From positions 62,001 to 126,000 of the forward strand of contig JBKBOU010000003.1 in NCBI GenBank assembly GCA_046293395.1: 64,000 bases of DNA, given 5' to 3'. A model generated the notes under the pieces. That model ran no database searches. It saw nothing but the letters and a program-made list of their open reading frames with translations, and was not told where the DNA came from. Numbering within the stretch: position 1 is the first letter of the stretch; each line of letters opens with the position of its first letter. Made by a program: the position numbers and the translations under genes. Shown here piece after piece: positions 34,482 through 43,051 of the stretch. The stretch is from CAYNRA01 sp046293395 (lineage in GTDB: Bacteria; Bacteroidota; Bacteroidia; Cytophagales; Spirosomataceae).

Positions 34482-34526
34482 AAAATCCTGTGGATAAGCA
34501 ATTTAATTGTTTATTCACAGGATTTT
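34482..34526 (+). terminator. Terminator after the S8 protease gene
   Basis: AAAATCCTGTG (34482-34492) pairs with CACAGGATTTT (34516-34526); the loop can extend pairing imperfectly (ATAA/TTAT, CAAT/ATTG). T residues follow on the plus strand. Confidence 0.8.
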
Positions 34527-34604
34527 TCTTTTATTCATAGTTGATATCATCCACTTTCTAATTACATTCGGCAAACATTTTTCCGCTTAAAAAGTTGAAA
34601 ACGT

Positions 34605-35576
34605 ATGAAAAAATGCATCGTAATCGGAGCAGGAATGGCGGGACTCACCGCAGCAACTGTTCTCCAAAATTCAGCCCAATGGGAGGTACTTGTTCTTGAC
34701 AAAGGACGCGGAGTAGGCGGACGAATGGCAACGCGAAGACTCGGAGAAGGAGGAAAAGCTGACCACGGCGCTCAGTATTTTTCCACCAAATTACCCGACT
34801 TTACCCGCTGGAACTCCGGCTGGCAAACGCTATCTATCTCCTCACATTGGTTCGATTTGCCGGGCTCGACGGGTGAACTTCATCCGCGTTTTATAGGTAG
34901 AAACGGGATGTCTGGGATTCCCAAATTCATGGCAGAATCACTGACAGTCAAGACACAGGAACGCGTCATATCCATTCACAAAAACGATAATAAATGGATT
35001 ATCGAGACCGATAAAGCCAATTCATACGAAGCAGATGCGCTTATTTGCACAATTCCAGCACCTCAAGCAAGTGAATTAATCCAAAATAGCTCCATTTCTT
35101 TGCACGAGGATACCCAAAAAGTCTTGCAAGAAATTCACTACGACCCTTGTTTTGCCGTCATGGCTGTCTTGGATAGACCCAGCGCAATTCCGTCTCCAGG
35201 TGGAATGAAAGTAGAAAACAGTCCCATCGGTTGGATTAGTGATAATTTCTTGAAAGGAATCTCAGAAATCCCAACCTTGACGATTCACGCAACGGCAGCA
35301 TTCAGTCAAGAAAATTTGGAAAAAGACCCAAACGAAGTAAAAGCTGCCTTGCTTGAAGCCGCCGCTCCTTGGCTAACCGGAAGAAATATAGAAGAAGCGA
35401 GTATTCACCGTTGGCGATACAGCTTGGCAAGCAAACGCTACACAGACTCGTTCTTTGTTGCAGACGCCGCACAGCCTTTTTTAATGGGAGGAGACGGATT
35501 TGGTGACGGAAATGTAGAAGGCGCCTTTCTGTCTGGCAAACGAATGGCAGACTATCTCGTGAATTCAGGCAATTAA
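34605..35576 (+). CDS. Renalase-like FAD-dependent amine oxidase/oxidoreductase
   Basis: A 323-residue flavoprotein with an N-terminal dinucleotide fold (CIVIGAGMAGLTAATVL), the following KGRGVGGRMATRRLGEG motif typical of renalase-like proteins, DHGAQYFS, and a C-terminal FAD-contacting segment (FFVADAAQPFLMGGDGFGDG). Renalases oxidise isomers of reduced nicotinamide cofactors; bacterial homologues are often annotated only as NAD(P)-binding oxidoreductases. No signal peptide is present. It has no obvious operon partner: the next gene starts 87 bases downstream behind its own likely promoter. Confidence 0.8.
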   Translation: MKKCIVIGAGMAGLTAATVLQNSAQWEVLVLDKGRGVGGRMATRRLGEGGKADHGAQYFSTKLPDFTRWNSGWQTLSISSHWFDLPGSTGELHPRFIGRNGMSGIPKFMAESLTVKTQERVISIHKNDNKWIIETDKANSYEADALICTIPAPQASELIQNSSISLHEDTQKVLQEIHYDPCFAVMAVLDRPSAIPSPGGMKVENSPIGWISDNFLKGISEIPTLTIHATAAFSQENLEKDPNEVKAALLEAAAPWLTGRNIEEASIHRWRYSLASKRYTDSFFVADAAQPFLMGGDGFGDGNVEGAFLSGKRMADYLVNSGN

Positions 35577-35601
35577 GGTAGGAAATAAAACGCTACTCCC
35601 C

Positions 35602-35609
35602 TATTTTTG
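35602..35609 (+). promoter_or_regulatory. -7 promoter element for the M20 amidohydrolase
   Basis: TATTTTTG matches TAnnTTTG and lies 54 bases upstream of the gene start. No convincing -33 TTG is visible. Confidence 0.5.
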
Positions 35610-35663
35610 TGAGGCGAACGGTCGATTGAAACGACATCCTTTCTCTCCTAAAAATTACCAACT

Positions 35664-36866
35664 ATGACTCATTTACTCGAACAGATAAAAGCGCATTCTA
35701 CCCGTCTTTTTGAAAAAACACAACAGACAAGACGACATTTACACGCACATCCTGAATTATCGTTTGAAGAATTTGAAACGGCTAAATTTGTGGCAGAAAG
35801 ACTCCGAAACCTCGGGCTTTCTCCGCAAGAAGGTATTGCAGGAACGGGGGTTGTTGTAACGATTGAAGGGACAAAAGCGCCGTCATCTCGTGTAATTGGT
35901 CTCCGCGCAGACATGGACGCACTGCCGATTTTAGAGCAAAATGAAGTCACGTATTCCTCTACCAAACCGGGTATCATGCACGCGTGTGGCCACGATGTAC
36001 ATACTTCTTCCTTGTTGTCCACAGCCGAAATTTTGACAGAATTACGTCACGAGTTTGAAGGAACGTTCAAATTGGTATTCCAGCCGGCAGAAGAAAAAGC
36101 GCCCGGAGGTGCTTCTCTCTTAATCAAAGAAGGAGTTTTGGAGAATCCGCAGGTACAACGCATGTTTGGGCAACACGTAGCACCCAATGTACCCGTCGGT
36201 AAAATTGGTTTCCGGGAAGGAATGTACATGGCAAGTACAGACGAAATTTACATGACCATTATCGGCAAAGGCGGACACGGTGCAGCACCCGACCAACTGA
36301 TTGACCCTGTGCTGATTGCTTCGCACATTATTGTTTCTCTCCAACAAATCATTTCTAGGAATAAAAAACCTGCCAATCCTTCGGTTCTCTCTTTTGGGCG
36401 TTTTATTGCAGATGGCGTGACGAATGTCATCCCGAATGAAGTAAAAATAGAAGGTACTTACCGTTGTATGGACGAAGAATGGCGCGAAGAAGGCTTGCGG
36501 AAAATGAAGAAAATGGCAGAAGGCATTGCCGATGCGATGGGCGCAGTCTGTGATTTTCAAGTTGTGCGCGGGTATCCTTTCTTAAAAAACAATCCGTTTG
36601 TTACACAACGCGCACGCGCAGCTGCTTCTTCTTATGTGGGTGCAGAAAACATTGTTGATTTGGATTTATGGATGGCAGGTGAAGACTTTGCGTATTATTC
36701 ACAAGTGGTCGATTCTTGTTTCTACCGCCTCGGTACACGCAACGAAAGCAAAGGAATTATTTCTGGTGTGCATACGCCAACATTTGATATAGACGAACAA
36801 GCCCTCGAAATTGGCCCCGGACTCATGGCGTGGATGGGACTTTCAGAAATGAGTTTTGAAGGTTGA
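35664..36866 (+). CDS. M20 family amidohydrolase (N-acyl-amino-acid hydrolase type)
   Basis: A 400-residue metal hydrolase. Ligand motifs are GLRADMDALPI, MHACGHDVHTSSLL, FQPAEEKAPGGA with the catalytic Glu pair, and a late AGEDFAYYSQVV. The dimerisation domain follows GKGGHGAAPDQLIDP. The set fits amidohydrolases that deacylate N-acyl or N-benzoyl amino acids or related conjugates. It is cytoplasmic (no signal). The 3' end overlaps the convergent barrel gene by 24 bases. Confidence 0.88.
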   Translation: MTHLLEQIKAHSTRLFEKTQQTRRHLHAHPELSFEEFETAKFVAERLRNLGLSPQEGIAGTGVVVTIEGTKAPSSRVIGLRADMDALPILEQNEVTYSSTKPGIMHACGHDVHTSSLLSTAEILTELRHEFEGTFKLVFQPAEEKAPGGASLLIKEGVLENPQVQRMFGQHVAPNVPVGKIGFREGMYMASTDEIYMTIIGKGGHGAAPDQLIDPVLIASHIIVSLQQIISRNKKPANPSVLSFGRFIADGVTNVIPNEVKIEGTYRCMDEEWREEGLRKMKKMAEGIADAMGAVCDFQVVRGYPFLKNNPFVTQRARAAASSYVGAENIVDLDLWMAGEDFAYYSQVVDSCFYRLGTRNESKGIISGVHTPTFDIDEQALEIGPGLMAWMGLSEMSFEG

Positions 36867-37568
36867 TTTTCGCTTATTTCGGTACTTCTTATACAAGTTC
36901 AATGAATCTTCCAGAATGGTCAATGTATAAAATGTATAGCCGAAACTATAATAATACCCGTTTAAGTTAACGGCATTGATACGGTCAAAAAGGGCATATC
37001 TATACCCTCCTTGCACAAATAAACCTACGTACCGGAAGGTCTTCCATTCGGCATAAAAACCAGCTTGTGCCGGAACAAAAAGTTGGTTTGTTTTCCAAAT
37101 TTGTATGTCATTCCATAAATTGGACTCCGGATGCGTCACAGAGCCCACCCCGATTTCAAGGGGCGTACTGAACCGAAAACGGCGATTATTAATCCAATTA
37201 GGCCAAAAAATAAAGTTATAATAAAAGACGTCCGTTTGCGTGTAATACCGCCAATTGACCAAAGGTTTACCGCTCGTTTTTTTCAGATTTATAAATTTCT
37301 CTTGCGTGGTCATGTTCATCCAAGAGTACCCAACCGATAAACTGTGTTTTTTTTCTCCAAAACGAATACCCGCATTCATCCCCCAGATAGGTACTCTTTT
37401 TTGGTTAATGATACTCACCCTAGAGTCCCAACTAGCCGATAAAGAAAGTGTGTTTTGACTTTTTTCTTCCAATGTATCTGGCAAAATATTTATTTCTCCG
37501 TTTTCTTGCCCCAAGGCTGCAAACGGAGAAATAAACAGAAGAAAGATGATTTTCCTTGGGGACAACAT
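36843..37568 (-). CDS. Predicted outer-membrane protein of unknown function
   Basis: A 241-residue protein when started at 37568 (MLSPRKIIFLLFISPFAALG), which gives a signal peptide; the longer reading from 37625 adds 19 residues before it. The mature part has alternating strands rich in Y, F and W (WDSRVSIINQKRVPIWGMNA, HSLSVGYSW, RFRFSTPLEIGVGSV, YVGLFVQGGYRYALF), consistent with a small beta-barrel. No family is recognised. Its last 24 bases overlap the end of the convergent M20 gene. Confidence 0.6.
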   Translation of the reverse strand: MLSPRKIIFLLFISPFAALGQENGEINILPDTLEEKSQNTLSLSASWDSRVSIINQKRVPIWGMNAGIRFGEKKHSLSVGYSWMNMTTQEKFINLKKTSGKPLVNWRYYTQTDVFYYNFIFWPNWINNRRFRFSTPLEIGVGSVTHPESNLWNDIQIWKTNQLFVPAQAGFYAEWKTFRYVGLFVQGGYRYALFDRINAVNLNGYYYSFGYTFYTLTILEDSLNLYKKYRNKRKSTFKTHF

Positions 37569-37783
37569 AGCGAAAAGAGGCTGAAACGATGAATGAACAC
37601 GCTGATTAGCAATTCGTTCAACCATTTTTTACATTAAACGAAATAAAATACTTTTGCTGTATATTTGATTTATAGGTGCGAAAAGCTTCACGTTAACTAG
37701 ATTATTTTGACTTTAATCCGCTGACAAACTTTCCAAAAAATCCTTTTACGCTCCGCTTCTCACACGCAACAAATCATAAAAAA

Positions 37784-38449
37784 TTACCATTCGATAGGCT
37801 TTTTACCACGGGCTTTCAGATACGTATTCGCTTGACTAAAATGGCGTGTTCCGAACCAACCCCCAAAATTAGCCGACAACGGAGAGGGGTGTTTTGCCTT
37901 CAAGACAAAATGCTTGGTAGTGTCAATGACTTTCCCTTTGTCTTGCGCGTATTTGCCCCAAAGCATAAAAACAACCTCCGATTTCTCTTCGCTGATTTTC
38001 CGGATGACGGCATCTGTAAAAACTTCCCACCCTTTTTTCTGGTGCGAGCCCGCCTTTCCTTGTTCAACTGTGAGCGTTGCATTCAACAAAAGAACCCCTT
38101 GGTCTGCCCACCGCGACAAATCTCCGGAGGTAGGAATCGCCACACCCAAATCTTCGTTCAATTCTTTGAAAATATTCAATAGAGAAGGGGGAAGCGTAAC
38201 TCCATTATTCACAGAAAAAGAAAGCCCATTGGCTTGCCGAGGGCCGTGGTACGGGTCTTGACCAATAATTACCACTTGAACATCATCCCATTTGCACCGA
38301 TTGAACGCATTGAAAATCAAACTTCCGGGAGGAAAACAGACAGACGACTGATAAGCTTCTTTCACAAAACCAATTAAAGACTTAAAATATGGTTTTTCAA
38401 ACTCCTCTCCGAGAACCTTTGCCCAACTTTCTTCTATTTTTACTGACAT
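37784..38449 (-). CDS. ung: Uracil-DNA glycosylase
   Basis: A 221-residue family 1 UDG. The water-activating loop is VVIIGQDPYHGPRQANGLSF (aspartate in GQDPYHG), uracil-binding FMLWGKYAQ follows, and the leucine intercalation loop is AKHPSPLSA. It removes uracil from DNA to start base-excision repair. Length is normal. It is divergent from apaG and probably monocistronic. Confidence 0.97.
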   Translation of the reverse strand: MSVKIEESWAKVLGEEFEKPYFKSLIGFVKEAYQSSVCFPPGSLIFNAFNRCKWDDVQVVIIGQDPYHGPRQANGLSFSVNNGVTLPPSLLNIFKELNEDLGVAIPTSGDLSRWADQGVLLLNATLTVEQGKAGSHQKKGWEVFTDAVIRKISEEKSEVVFMLWGKYAQDKGKVIDTTKHFVLKAKHPSPLSANFGGWFGTRHFSQANTYLKARGKKPIEW

Positions 38450-38507
38450 AAATCTAGGATTTTCTTTGTATTTCTGACAAAATAACTAATTTTGGTTAGT
38501 ATAATTT

Positions 38508-38515
38508 TACCTTTG
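38508..38515 (+). promoter_or_regulatory. -7 promoter element upstream of apaG
   Basis: TACCTTTG matches TAnnTTTG; the apaG start is about 110 bases further on. A TTTG at 38491-38494 is too close to be its -33 element. Confidence 0.4.
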
Positions 38516-38626
38516 AGTAGAATTAATCGTTCTAGGAGGATATAGCTCTTTTTCCTATCCTTTTCAAAAAAAACAGTAGAAAACCAAAGAGGTATTTTTT
38601 AACACTTCTTAACTGCATCAACTACC

Positions 38627-39013
38627 ATGGTATCAGCCATTACACGAGGAGTCAAAGTAACTGTCGAGACAGAATATCAATCGTATTATTCAAGTCCTGC
38701 ACAGCGTAATTTTGTATTTTCATATAAAATCACCATCGAAAACCAAAGTCCTTATACCGTACAATTGATGCGGAGATATTGGCAAATATTTGATGGAATT
38801 CAAAACGTGCGTGAAGTAGAAGGCGAAGGCGTGATTGGCGTACAACCTATCCTTGAGCCAGGCGAATCGCATACCTATATGTCTGGATGTAATTTATCTA
38901 CTGAAATCGGTAAAATGGTTGGTTTTTATACCATGCAACGTCTTTCAAATGGTCAACTATTCGAAGTAGCCATTCCTGACTTTTTGTTAATCGTTCCGTA
39001 CAGACTTAATTGA
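38627..39013 (+). CDS. apaG: ApaG domain protein
   Basis: A 128-residue protein with the ApaG pattern: ITRGVKVTVETEYQ, FVFSYKITIENQSPYTVQL, RRYWQIFDG, EVEGEGVIGVQPILEPGESH, TYMSGCNLST and MVGFYTM. It is a single beta-sandwich (FN3-like fold). In enterobacteria it is linked to Co/Mg efflux and lies with ksgA and apaH; that context is absent here. The next gene starts 13 bases downstream, so the two are likely cotranscribed. Confidence 0.93.
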   Translation: MVSAITRGVKVTVETEYQSYYSSPAQRNFVFSYKITIENQSPYTVQLMRRYWQIFDGIQNVREVEGEGVIGVQPILEPGESHTYMSGCNLSTEIGKMVGFYTMQRLSNGQLFEVAIPDFLLIVPYRLN

Positions 39014-39026
39014 TTTCCATTCATTT

Positions 39027-39791
39027 ATGTTGAAAGCCTACCTTTCTCATTTGATACATTCAAAAAATCAATACGCCATTCATTCGCCTTTTGTCTTTGA
39101 TTTTTATATGTCTGTGGTTCGTACGAAAGAACCAAATCCGAAAGAAAAAGAGATTGAAAAGTACCGAAAAGAGCTTCTTAAAAACACAGAAATCCTTTCA
39201 ATAACCGACCTTGGGGCCGGTTCTTTTTTTTCAAAATCAAACCAAAGAAGTATTCGCTCGATTGCCAAATATTCGTTGAAACCACCACACTGGGCTTCTT
39301 TTTTGGGTAAAATCATCGCTCATTACCGCTACGAAACCATCTTGGATTTGGGAACTTCCTTCGGTACAACCACTGCTTATTTCGCTCAACAAACGAAAGG
39401 AATCGTCCATACTTTTGAGGGTTGCCCTGCCATTGCAAAAGTGGCTGAACAGACTTTTCAGAAGTTAGCTCTATCCAATGTAAAGTTATATATTGGGGAT
39501 ATTCAGGCTACGTTGCCTTCGTTTTTTGCGACGCACAAACAAGTTGATTTTGTCTTTTTTGATGCCAATCACCAATACGAACCTACGCTTGCTTATTTTT
39601 ACCAATGTCTCCCTTACATTCATGAAAACAGTTGTTTTGTCTTCGACGATATTCATTGGTCAAAAGAGATGGAAAAAGCATGGGAAACCATTCAGTCACA
39701 TCCTGACGTAACGGTTTCCCTTGATTTTTACCAAGTAGGCGTTGTGTTTTTCCGAAAAGGGCAAGCCAAAGAGCATTTTATTCTGCGTTAA
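39027..39791 (+). CDS. Class I SAM-dependent methyltransferase (O-methyltransferase-like)
   Basis: A 254-residue protein with the SAM-binding motif ETILDLGTSFGTTTAYFAQ, acidic end of strand 2 (VHTFEGCPA), and VDFVFFDANHQYEPTLAYF followed by FVFDDIHWSKEM, as in catechol-O-methyltransferase-like Methyltransf_24 proteins. The first 80 residues are family-specific (HSPFVFDFYMSVV). The acceptor is unknown. It follows apaG by 13 bases and its stop overlaps the convergent SDR gene by four bases. Confidence 0.8.
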   Translation: MLKAYLSHLIHSKNQYAIHSPFVFDFYMSVVRTKEPNPKEKEIEKYRKELLKNTEILSITDLGAGSFFSKSNQRSIRSIAKYSLKPPHWASFLGKIIAHYRYETILDLGTSFGTTTAYFAQQTKGIVHTFEGCPAIAKVAEQTFQKLALSNVKLYIGDIQATLPSFFATHKQVDFVFFDANHQYEPTLAYFYQCLPYIHENSCFVFDDIHWSKEMEKAWETIQSHPDVTVSLDFYQVGVVFFRKGQAKEHFILR

Positions 39792-40561
39792 TTATCCAAA
39801 TGCACGTATCCACCGTCTATATGAATGAGTTGCCCTGTGGTATGGCTTGATTGTTTGGAAAGAAGAAAAACCGCCATTGCCGCAATTTCTTGTGGAGTCG
39901 TTAAGCGATTTCCGAGCGGAATTTTTGCTTTCACTTGTGCCAATGCTTCTTCCGGATTTTCTTGGGAAGAAATCCATTGTTGGTACATGGGTGTCCAACA
40001 TTCAGATACGACAATGGCATTGACACGAACGCCAGAAGGAGCTAATTCCAACGCCCATTCCCGCGTGAGTGCGTTCCGCGCCCCGTTTGCGGCTGCATAA
40101 CCCGACGTTCCTCCTTGGCCTGTTTCAGCTACTTTCGACGAAATATTCAAAATAGCTCCTTTCGCTTCTTTTATATACGGCAAACAATGGTTTGCCATCA
40201 AAAAATAATGGACTACGTTTTGGTGCAATGAAGCCATAAATTGTGCGTACGAACCATTTGCAAGCCCAACTCCATCGTTTATACCTGCATTATTGACTAA
40301 TCCATGGATACGCCCAAATGTATCTATCGTTTTTTGAACAGCCAATTGGCATTCCTCCGGCTTTGACAAATCCGCAACGATTTGAATACCAAAGCCTCCT
40401 GCGGCTTGTAATGTTTCTAAGGCGCGTATATTTTCGTCTTCGTTTTTACCGATAATAACCGGAAACGCACCTTCCAACGCCAACTGAGAGACAATCGCTT
40501 CTCCAATTCCACTCCCTCCGCCCGTCACCAAAATGACTTTTTCTTTTAAATGCAAATTCAT
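39788..40561 (-). CDS. SDR-family oxidoreductase, probable sugar dehydrogenase
   Basis: A 257-residue short-chain dehydrogenase. It has the cofactor motif TGGGSGIG (residues 13-20), NNAG (90-93) and the serine pair at 141-142. The catalytic tyrosine is Y155, but the expected lysine four residues later is asparagine (N159; YAAANGARNALTREWA). The VSECWTPMY region resembles sugar 1-dehydrogenases such as L-fucose dehydrogenase-type SDRs. As last gene of an operon with a ketoglutarate-semialdehyde dehydrogenase and an FAH-fold protein, it probably acts on a sugar or sugar acid. Loss of the lysine may reflect a divergent subfamily. Confidence 0.75.
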   Translation of the reverse strand: MNLHLKEKVILVTGGGSGIGEAIVSQLALEGAFPVIIGKNEDENIRALETLQAAGGFGIQIVADLSKPEECQLAVQKTIDTFGRIHGLVNNAGINDGVGLANGSYAQFMASLHQNVVHYFLMANHCLPYIKEAKGAILNISSKVAETGQGGTSGYAAANGARNALTREWALELAPSGVRVNAIVVSECWTPMYQQWISSQENPEEALAQVKAKIPLGNRLTTPQEIAAMAVFLLSKQSSHTTGQLIHIDGGYVHLDN

Positions 40562-40585
40562 TTTTTATGGAATGTATGAGATAAT

Positions 40586-42148
40586 TTAAGCAATTACCCC
40601 ATTGATTTGTTGCTTTATTTTAAGTGGATTTTTGTCTTTCAGTTCATCAGGAAGCAAAGCAGCCGGCTTATCTTGATAGCAAATTCTCCGTGTAAATCGG
40701 TAAATACTCTGCGTCCCGACAGACGTACTTCGTGGGTCAGTGGTAGCAGGAAAAGGTCCGCCGTGAACCATAGCAGGTGTTACCTCCACGCCCGTTGGGA
40801 AACCATTGAAAACCAAACGACCCGCTTTTTGTTCCAAGATGTCAATTAGTGCTGTATTGGCAGCAAGTTCCTTATCTGTCCCATGAATAGAACACGTGAG
40901 TTGCCCTTTCAACTGTTTGGCAAGTTCGGCCATTTCTAGTTCATCTTGGACAACCACCACCAAACTAGACGGCCCGAAAACCTCCTCGTGAAGCTGATTT
41001 TTCTTGGTAAACGTGGCAAAATCTGTCATAAAGATATGAGGTCTCGCGGCTTGATGTCCCTCAATGCGTTGCCCTGTTCCTAGCAAGGCTACTTGTTTTT
41101 TTCTGTCTTTCACAGACTTATCGTACTGCTCAAAAATAGACTTTGTGAGCATAACCCCGCCTTCCGTTTGTCCGATTTTATCTTGCAAAGCTGCAATCAT
41201 TTTCTGATTTTTTTGAACGACCAGTAAACCCGGATTCGTACAAAACTGCCCCACTCCAAGCGTGACAGCGGCAACAAACTGTTCCGCAATTTGCTCTGCT
41301 TTGCTTTCAATAATCTCAGGAAGAACAAAGACAGGATTGATACTTCCCATTTCGGCATAGACTGGAATTGGCTCTGGTCTCGCCATTGCAGCATCAAAAA
41401 TAGCTTTTCCACCGGTAAAAGAACCTGTAAAAGCGATAGCCTTTATGCGTGGGTGCTTCACGAGTTGTTGTCCAATCGTGACGGTATCATCAATTAATAA
41501 AGAAAAAACGCCATCGGGCATACCTGTTTTTTGTGCCGCTTGCTGAATGGCTTTTGCGGCAAGTTCAGAAGTACCGAGATGAGCAGGATGCGCTTTGAAC
41601 ACGACAGGGCAACCCGCAGCCAATGCCGCGATTGTATCTCCACCTGCCACAGAAAAAGCAAGCGGAAAATTACTTGCTCCAAAAACTGCCACGGGACCCA
41701 TTGCCTGCTCCATCGAACGAATATCAGGTTTTGGAAGCGGTTTCCTTTTTTTGTCTGCGGAATCAATCTGAGCACGTACCCAAGAGCCTTCCTTTATAAG
41801 TTGGGCAAAAAGACGAATCTGAGCGACTGTTCTTGCTCGTTCACCTTCGGCACGGCCCCGTGGGAGACCACTTTCTTGTGTATATCTATCGAGCAATGTA
41901 TCGCCCATTTCTTCGATTTCGATGGCTATTTGATCCAGAAATGCACTTTTCTTTTCGTGGTTCATTTTTCGATAAGAAGCAAAAGCCTCAACGGCAAGCG
42001 CAACTGCTTTTTCACATTCTTGTGGTGTTGACTTAAAAAATAAAGGAGGGATTGGGTCGCCCGTTGTAGGGTTTATCGCCCAGATACCAACTGTACCGTT
42101 GGAGAAATTAGAAAAGCCAATTACATTTTTTCCTTCAATGTTCATCAT
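40586..42148 (-). CDS. Alpha-ketoglutaric (2,5-dioxovalerate) semialdehyde dehydrogenase-type ALDH
   Basis: A 520-residue aldehyde dehydrogenase. It has PVAVFGASNFPLAFSVAGGD and GCPVVFKAHPAHLGTSE (cofactor region), catalytic glutamate in YAEMGSINPVFVL and catalytic cysteine in GQFCTNPGLLVV. The GASNFPLAFSVAGGDT motif and length are typical of KGSADH. It would oxidise 2-oxoglutarate semialdehyde to 2-oxoglutarate, the end of oxidative pentose, hydroxyproline or glucarate routes. It is the middle gene of the operon, 24 bases before the SDR. Two ATGs in tandem open the gene. Confidence 0.88.
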   Translation of the reverse strand: MMNIEGKNVIGFSNFSNGTVGIWAINPTTGDPIPPLFFKSTPQECEKAVALAVEAFASYRKMNHEKKSAFLDQIAIEIEEMGDTLLDRYTQESGLPRGRAEGERARTVAQIRLFAQLIKEGSWVRAQIDSADKKRKPLPKPDIRSMEQAMGPVAVFGASNFPLAFSVAGGDTIAALAAGCPVVFKAHPAHLGTSELAAKAIQQAAQKTGMPDGVFSLLIDDTVTIGQQLVKHPRIKAIAFTGSFTGGKAIFDAAMARPEPIPVYAEMGSINPVFVLPEIIESKAEQIAEQFVAAVTLGVGQFCTNPGLLVVQKNQKMIAALQDKIGQTEGGVMLTKSIFEQYDKSVKDRKKQVALLGTGQRIEGHQAARPHIFMTDFATFTKKNQLHEEVFGPSSLVVVVQDELEMAELAKQLKGQLTCSIHGTDKELAANTALIDILEQKAGRLVFNGFPTGVEVTPAMVHGGPFPATTDPRSTSVGTQSIYRFTRRICYQDKPAALLPDELKDKNPLKIKQQINGVIA

Positions 42149-42175
42149 GATGTCAGGTAACTTAAACTAAGTGGT

Positions 42176-42949
42176 TTAAACGTGTGTATATGTATTTTTC
42201 AATGTGCCAATATCCAAAATCGTTGTTTGAATCAAATCTCCTGGTTGCAGCACTTTCGCAGAGAACTCAAGAGAAAGAGGCTGTGTCAGGTAGTAAAATC
42301 CATGTATAAAGGTACGATTTTCTCTTATCTTTCGTATTCTTTGTGTCAATTCAAACAAGTGCAAATCTATTTCTTTGTGTTGTGTTTGTATGCAAGAACC
42401 ATCCCGAAAAAACTCCATGCGTACTTGGAAAAAAGAAGGCGGGAATTGGTCAAATATGACTAAGCTAGGCCCTAATGCAAGCGACTGATTGTAGTTTTTA
42501 GCAAATCCGAGAGCCGCAGGATTTTTCTCAAACACAGACAAATTCATCACGTCGTGTGCGATAGTAGCCCCCCCTATTTGCCCTGATTTAGAAACAAAAA
42601 AAGCCAAACAAACGGACAAACTATGTATTTTATCTCTGCTTTGTGGCTTCAAGTTTGCGAATGTACCCACAGTAATCTCCTGATTTCCCTTATAAAAAAA
42701 CGGCATTTCAACTTCCTTGGCGGGTTCAGACCAATATCCCCAAACAGGTTGATTTCCGATAGGAGGAAGTTGATTTGTTCGCAGTGCTGTCAAGAGAGCA
42801 AAATCGGGTTCAAGTGCTTCTGTCTCCCGTGCAAGTGAGAAAAACAAATCCTCTCTATTTACAAAAACATCCCAATTGATATGTTTCGATAAATAGTACT
42901 CTCTGTTGAATTCAATGATATAACCTCTTTGCGTTCGGTGGAGTTTCAC
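42176..42949 (-). CDS. FAH-fold protein, keto-deoxy sugar-acid dehydratase-like, divergent
   Basis: A 257-residue protein started at GTG 42949, giving MKLHRTQRGYIIEF, the expected N-terminus; the longer reading to 43108 overlaps idi and is low quality. Similarity to 2-keto-3-deoxy-arabinonate dehydratase-type FAH proteins is seen in PPIGNQPVWGYW, EMPFFYKGN, GATIAHDVMNLSVFEKNP and LGPSLVIFD. The metal-binding E-x-E expected before that block appears replaced (KIHSLSVCLAFF), so activity is uncertain. It is first in an operon with the semialdehyde dehydrogenase and the SDR, supporting a role in sugar-acid breakdown. Confidence 0.6.
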   Translation of the reverse strand: MKLHRTQRGYIIEFNREYYLSKHINWDVFVNREDLFFSLARETEALEPDFALLTALRTNQLPPIGNQPVWGYWSEPAKEVEMPFFYKGNQEITVGTFANLKPQSRDKIHSLSVCLAFFVSKSGQIGGATIAHDVMNLSVFEKNPAALGFAKNYNQSLALGPSLVIFDQFPPSFFQVRMEFFRDGSCIQTQHKEIDLHLFELTQRIRKIRENRTFIHGFYYLTQPLSLEFSAKVLQPGDLIQTTILDIGTLKNTYTHV

Positions 42950-43051
42950 GGTTTTTTTTGAGCAATTTACCGAAATTAAAACAAAATTTGAAACACAACT
43001 CCCAAAGACGCAGTTAAACAAGGGAATTAATCGACTTATACCTTCTTTTTT

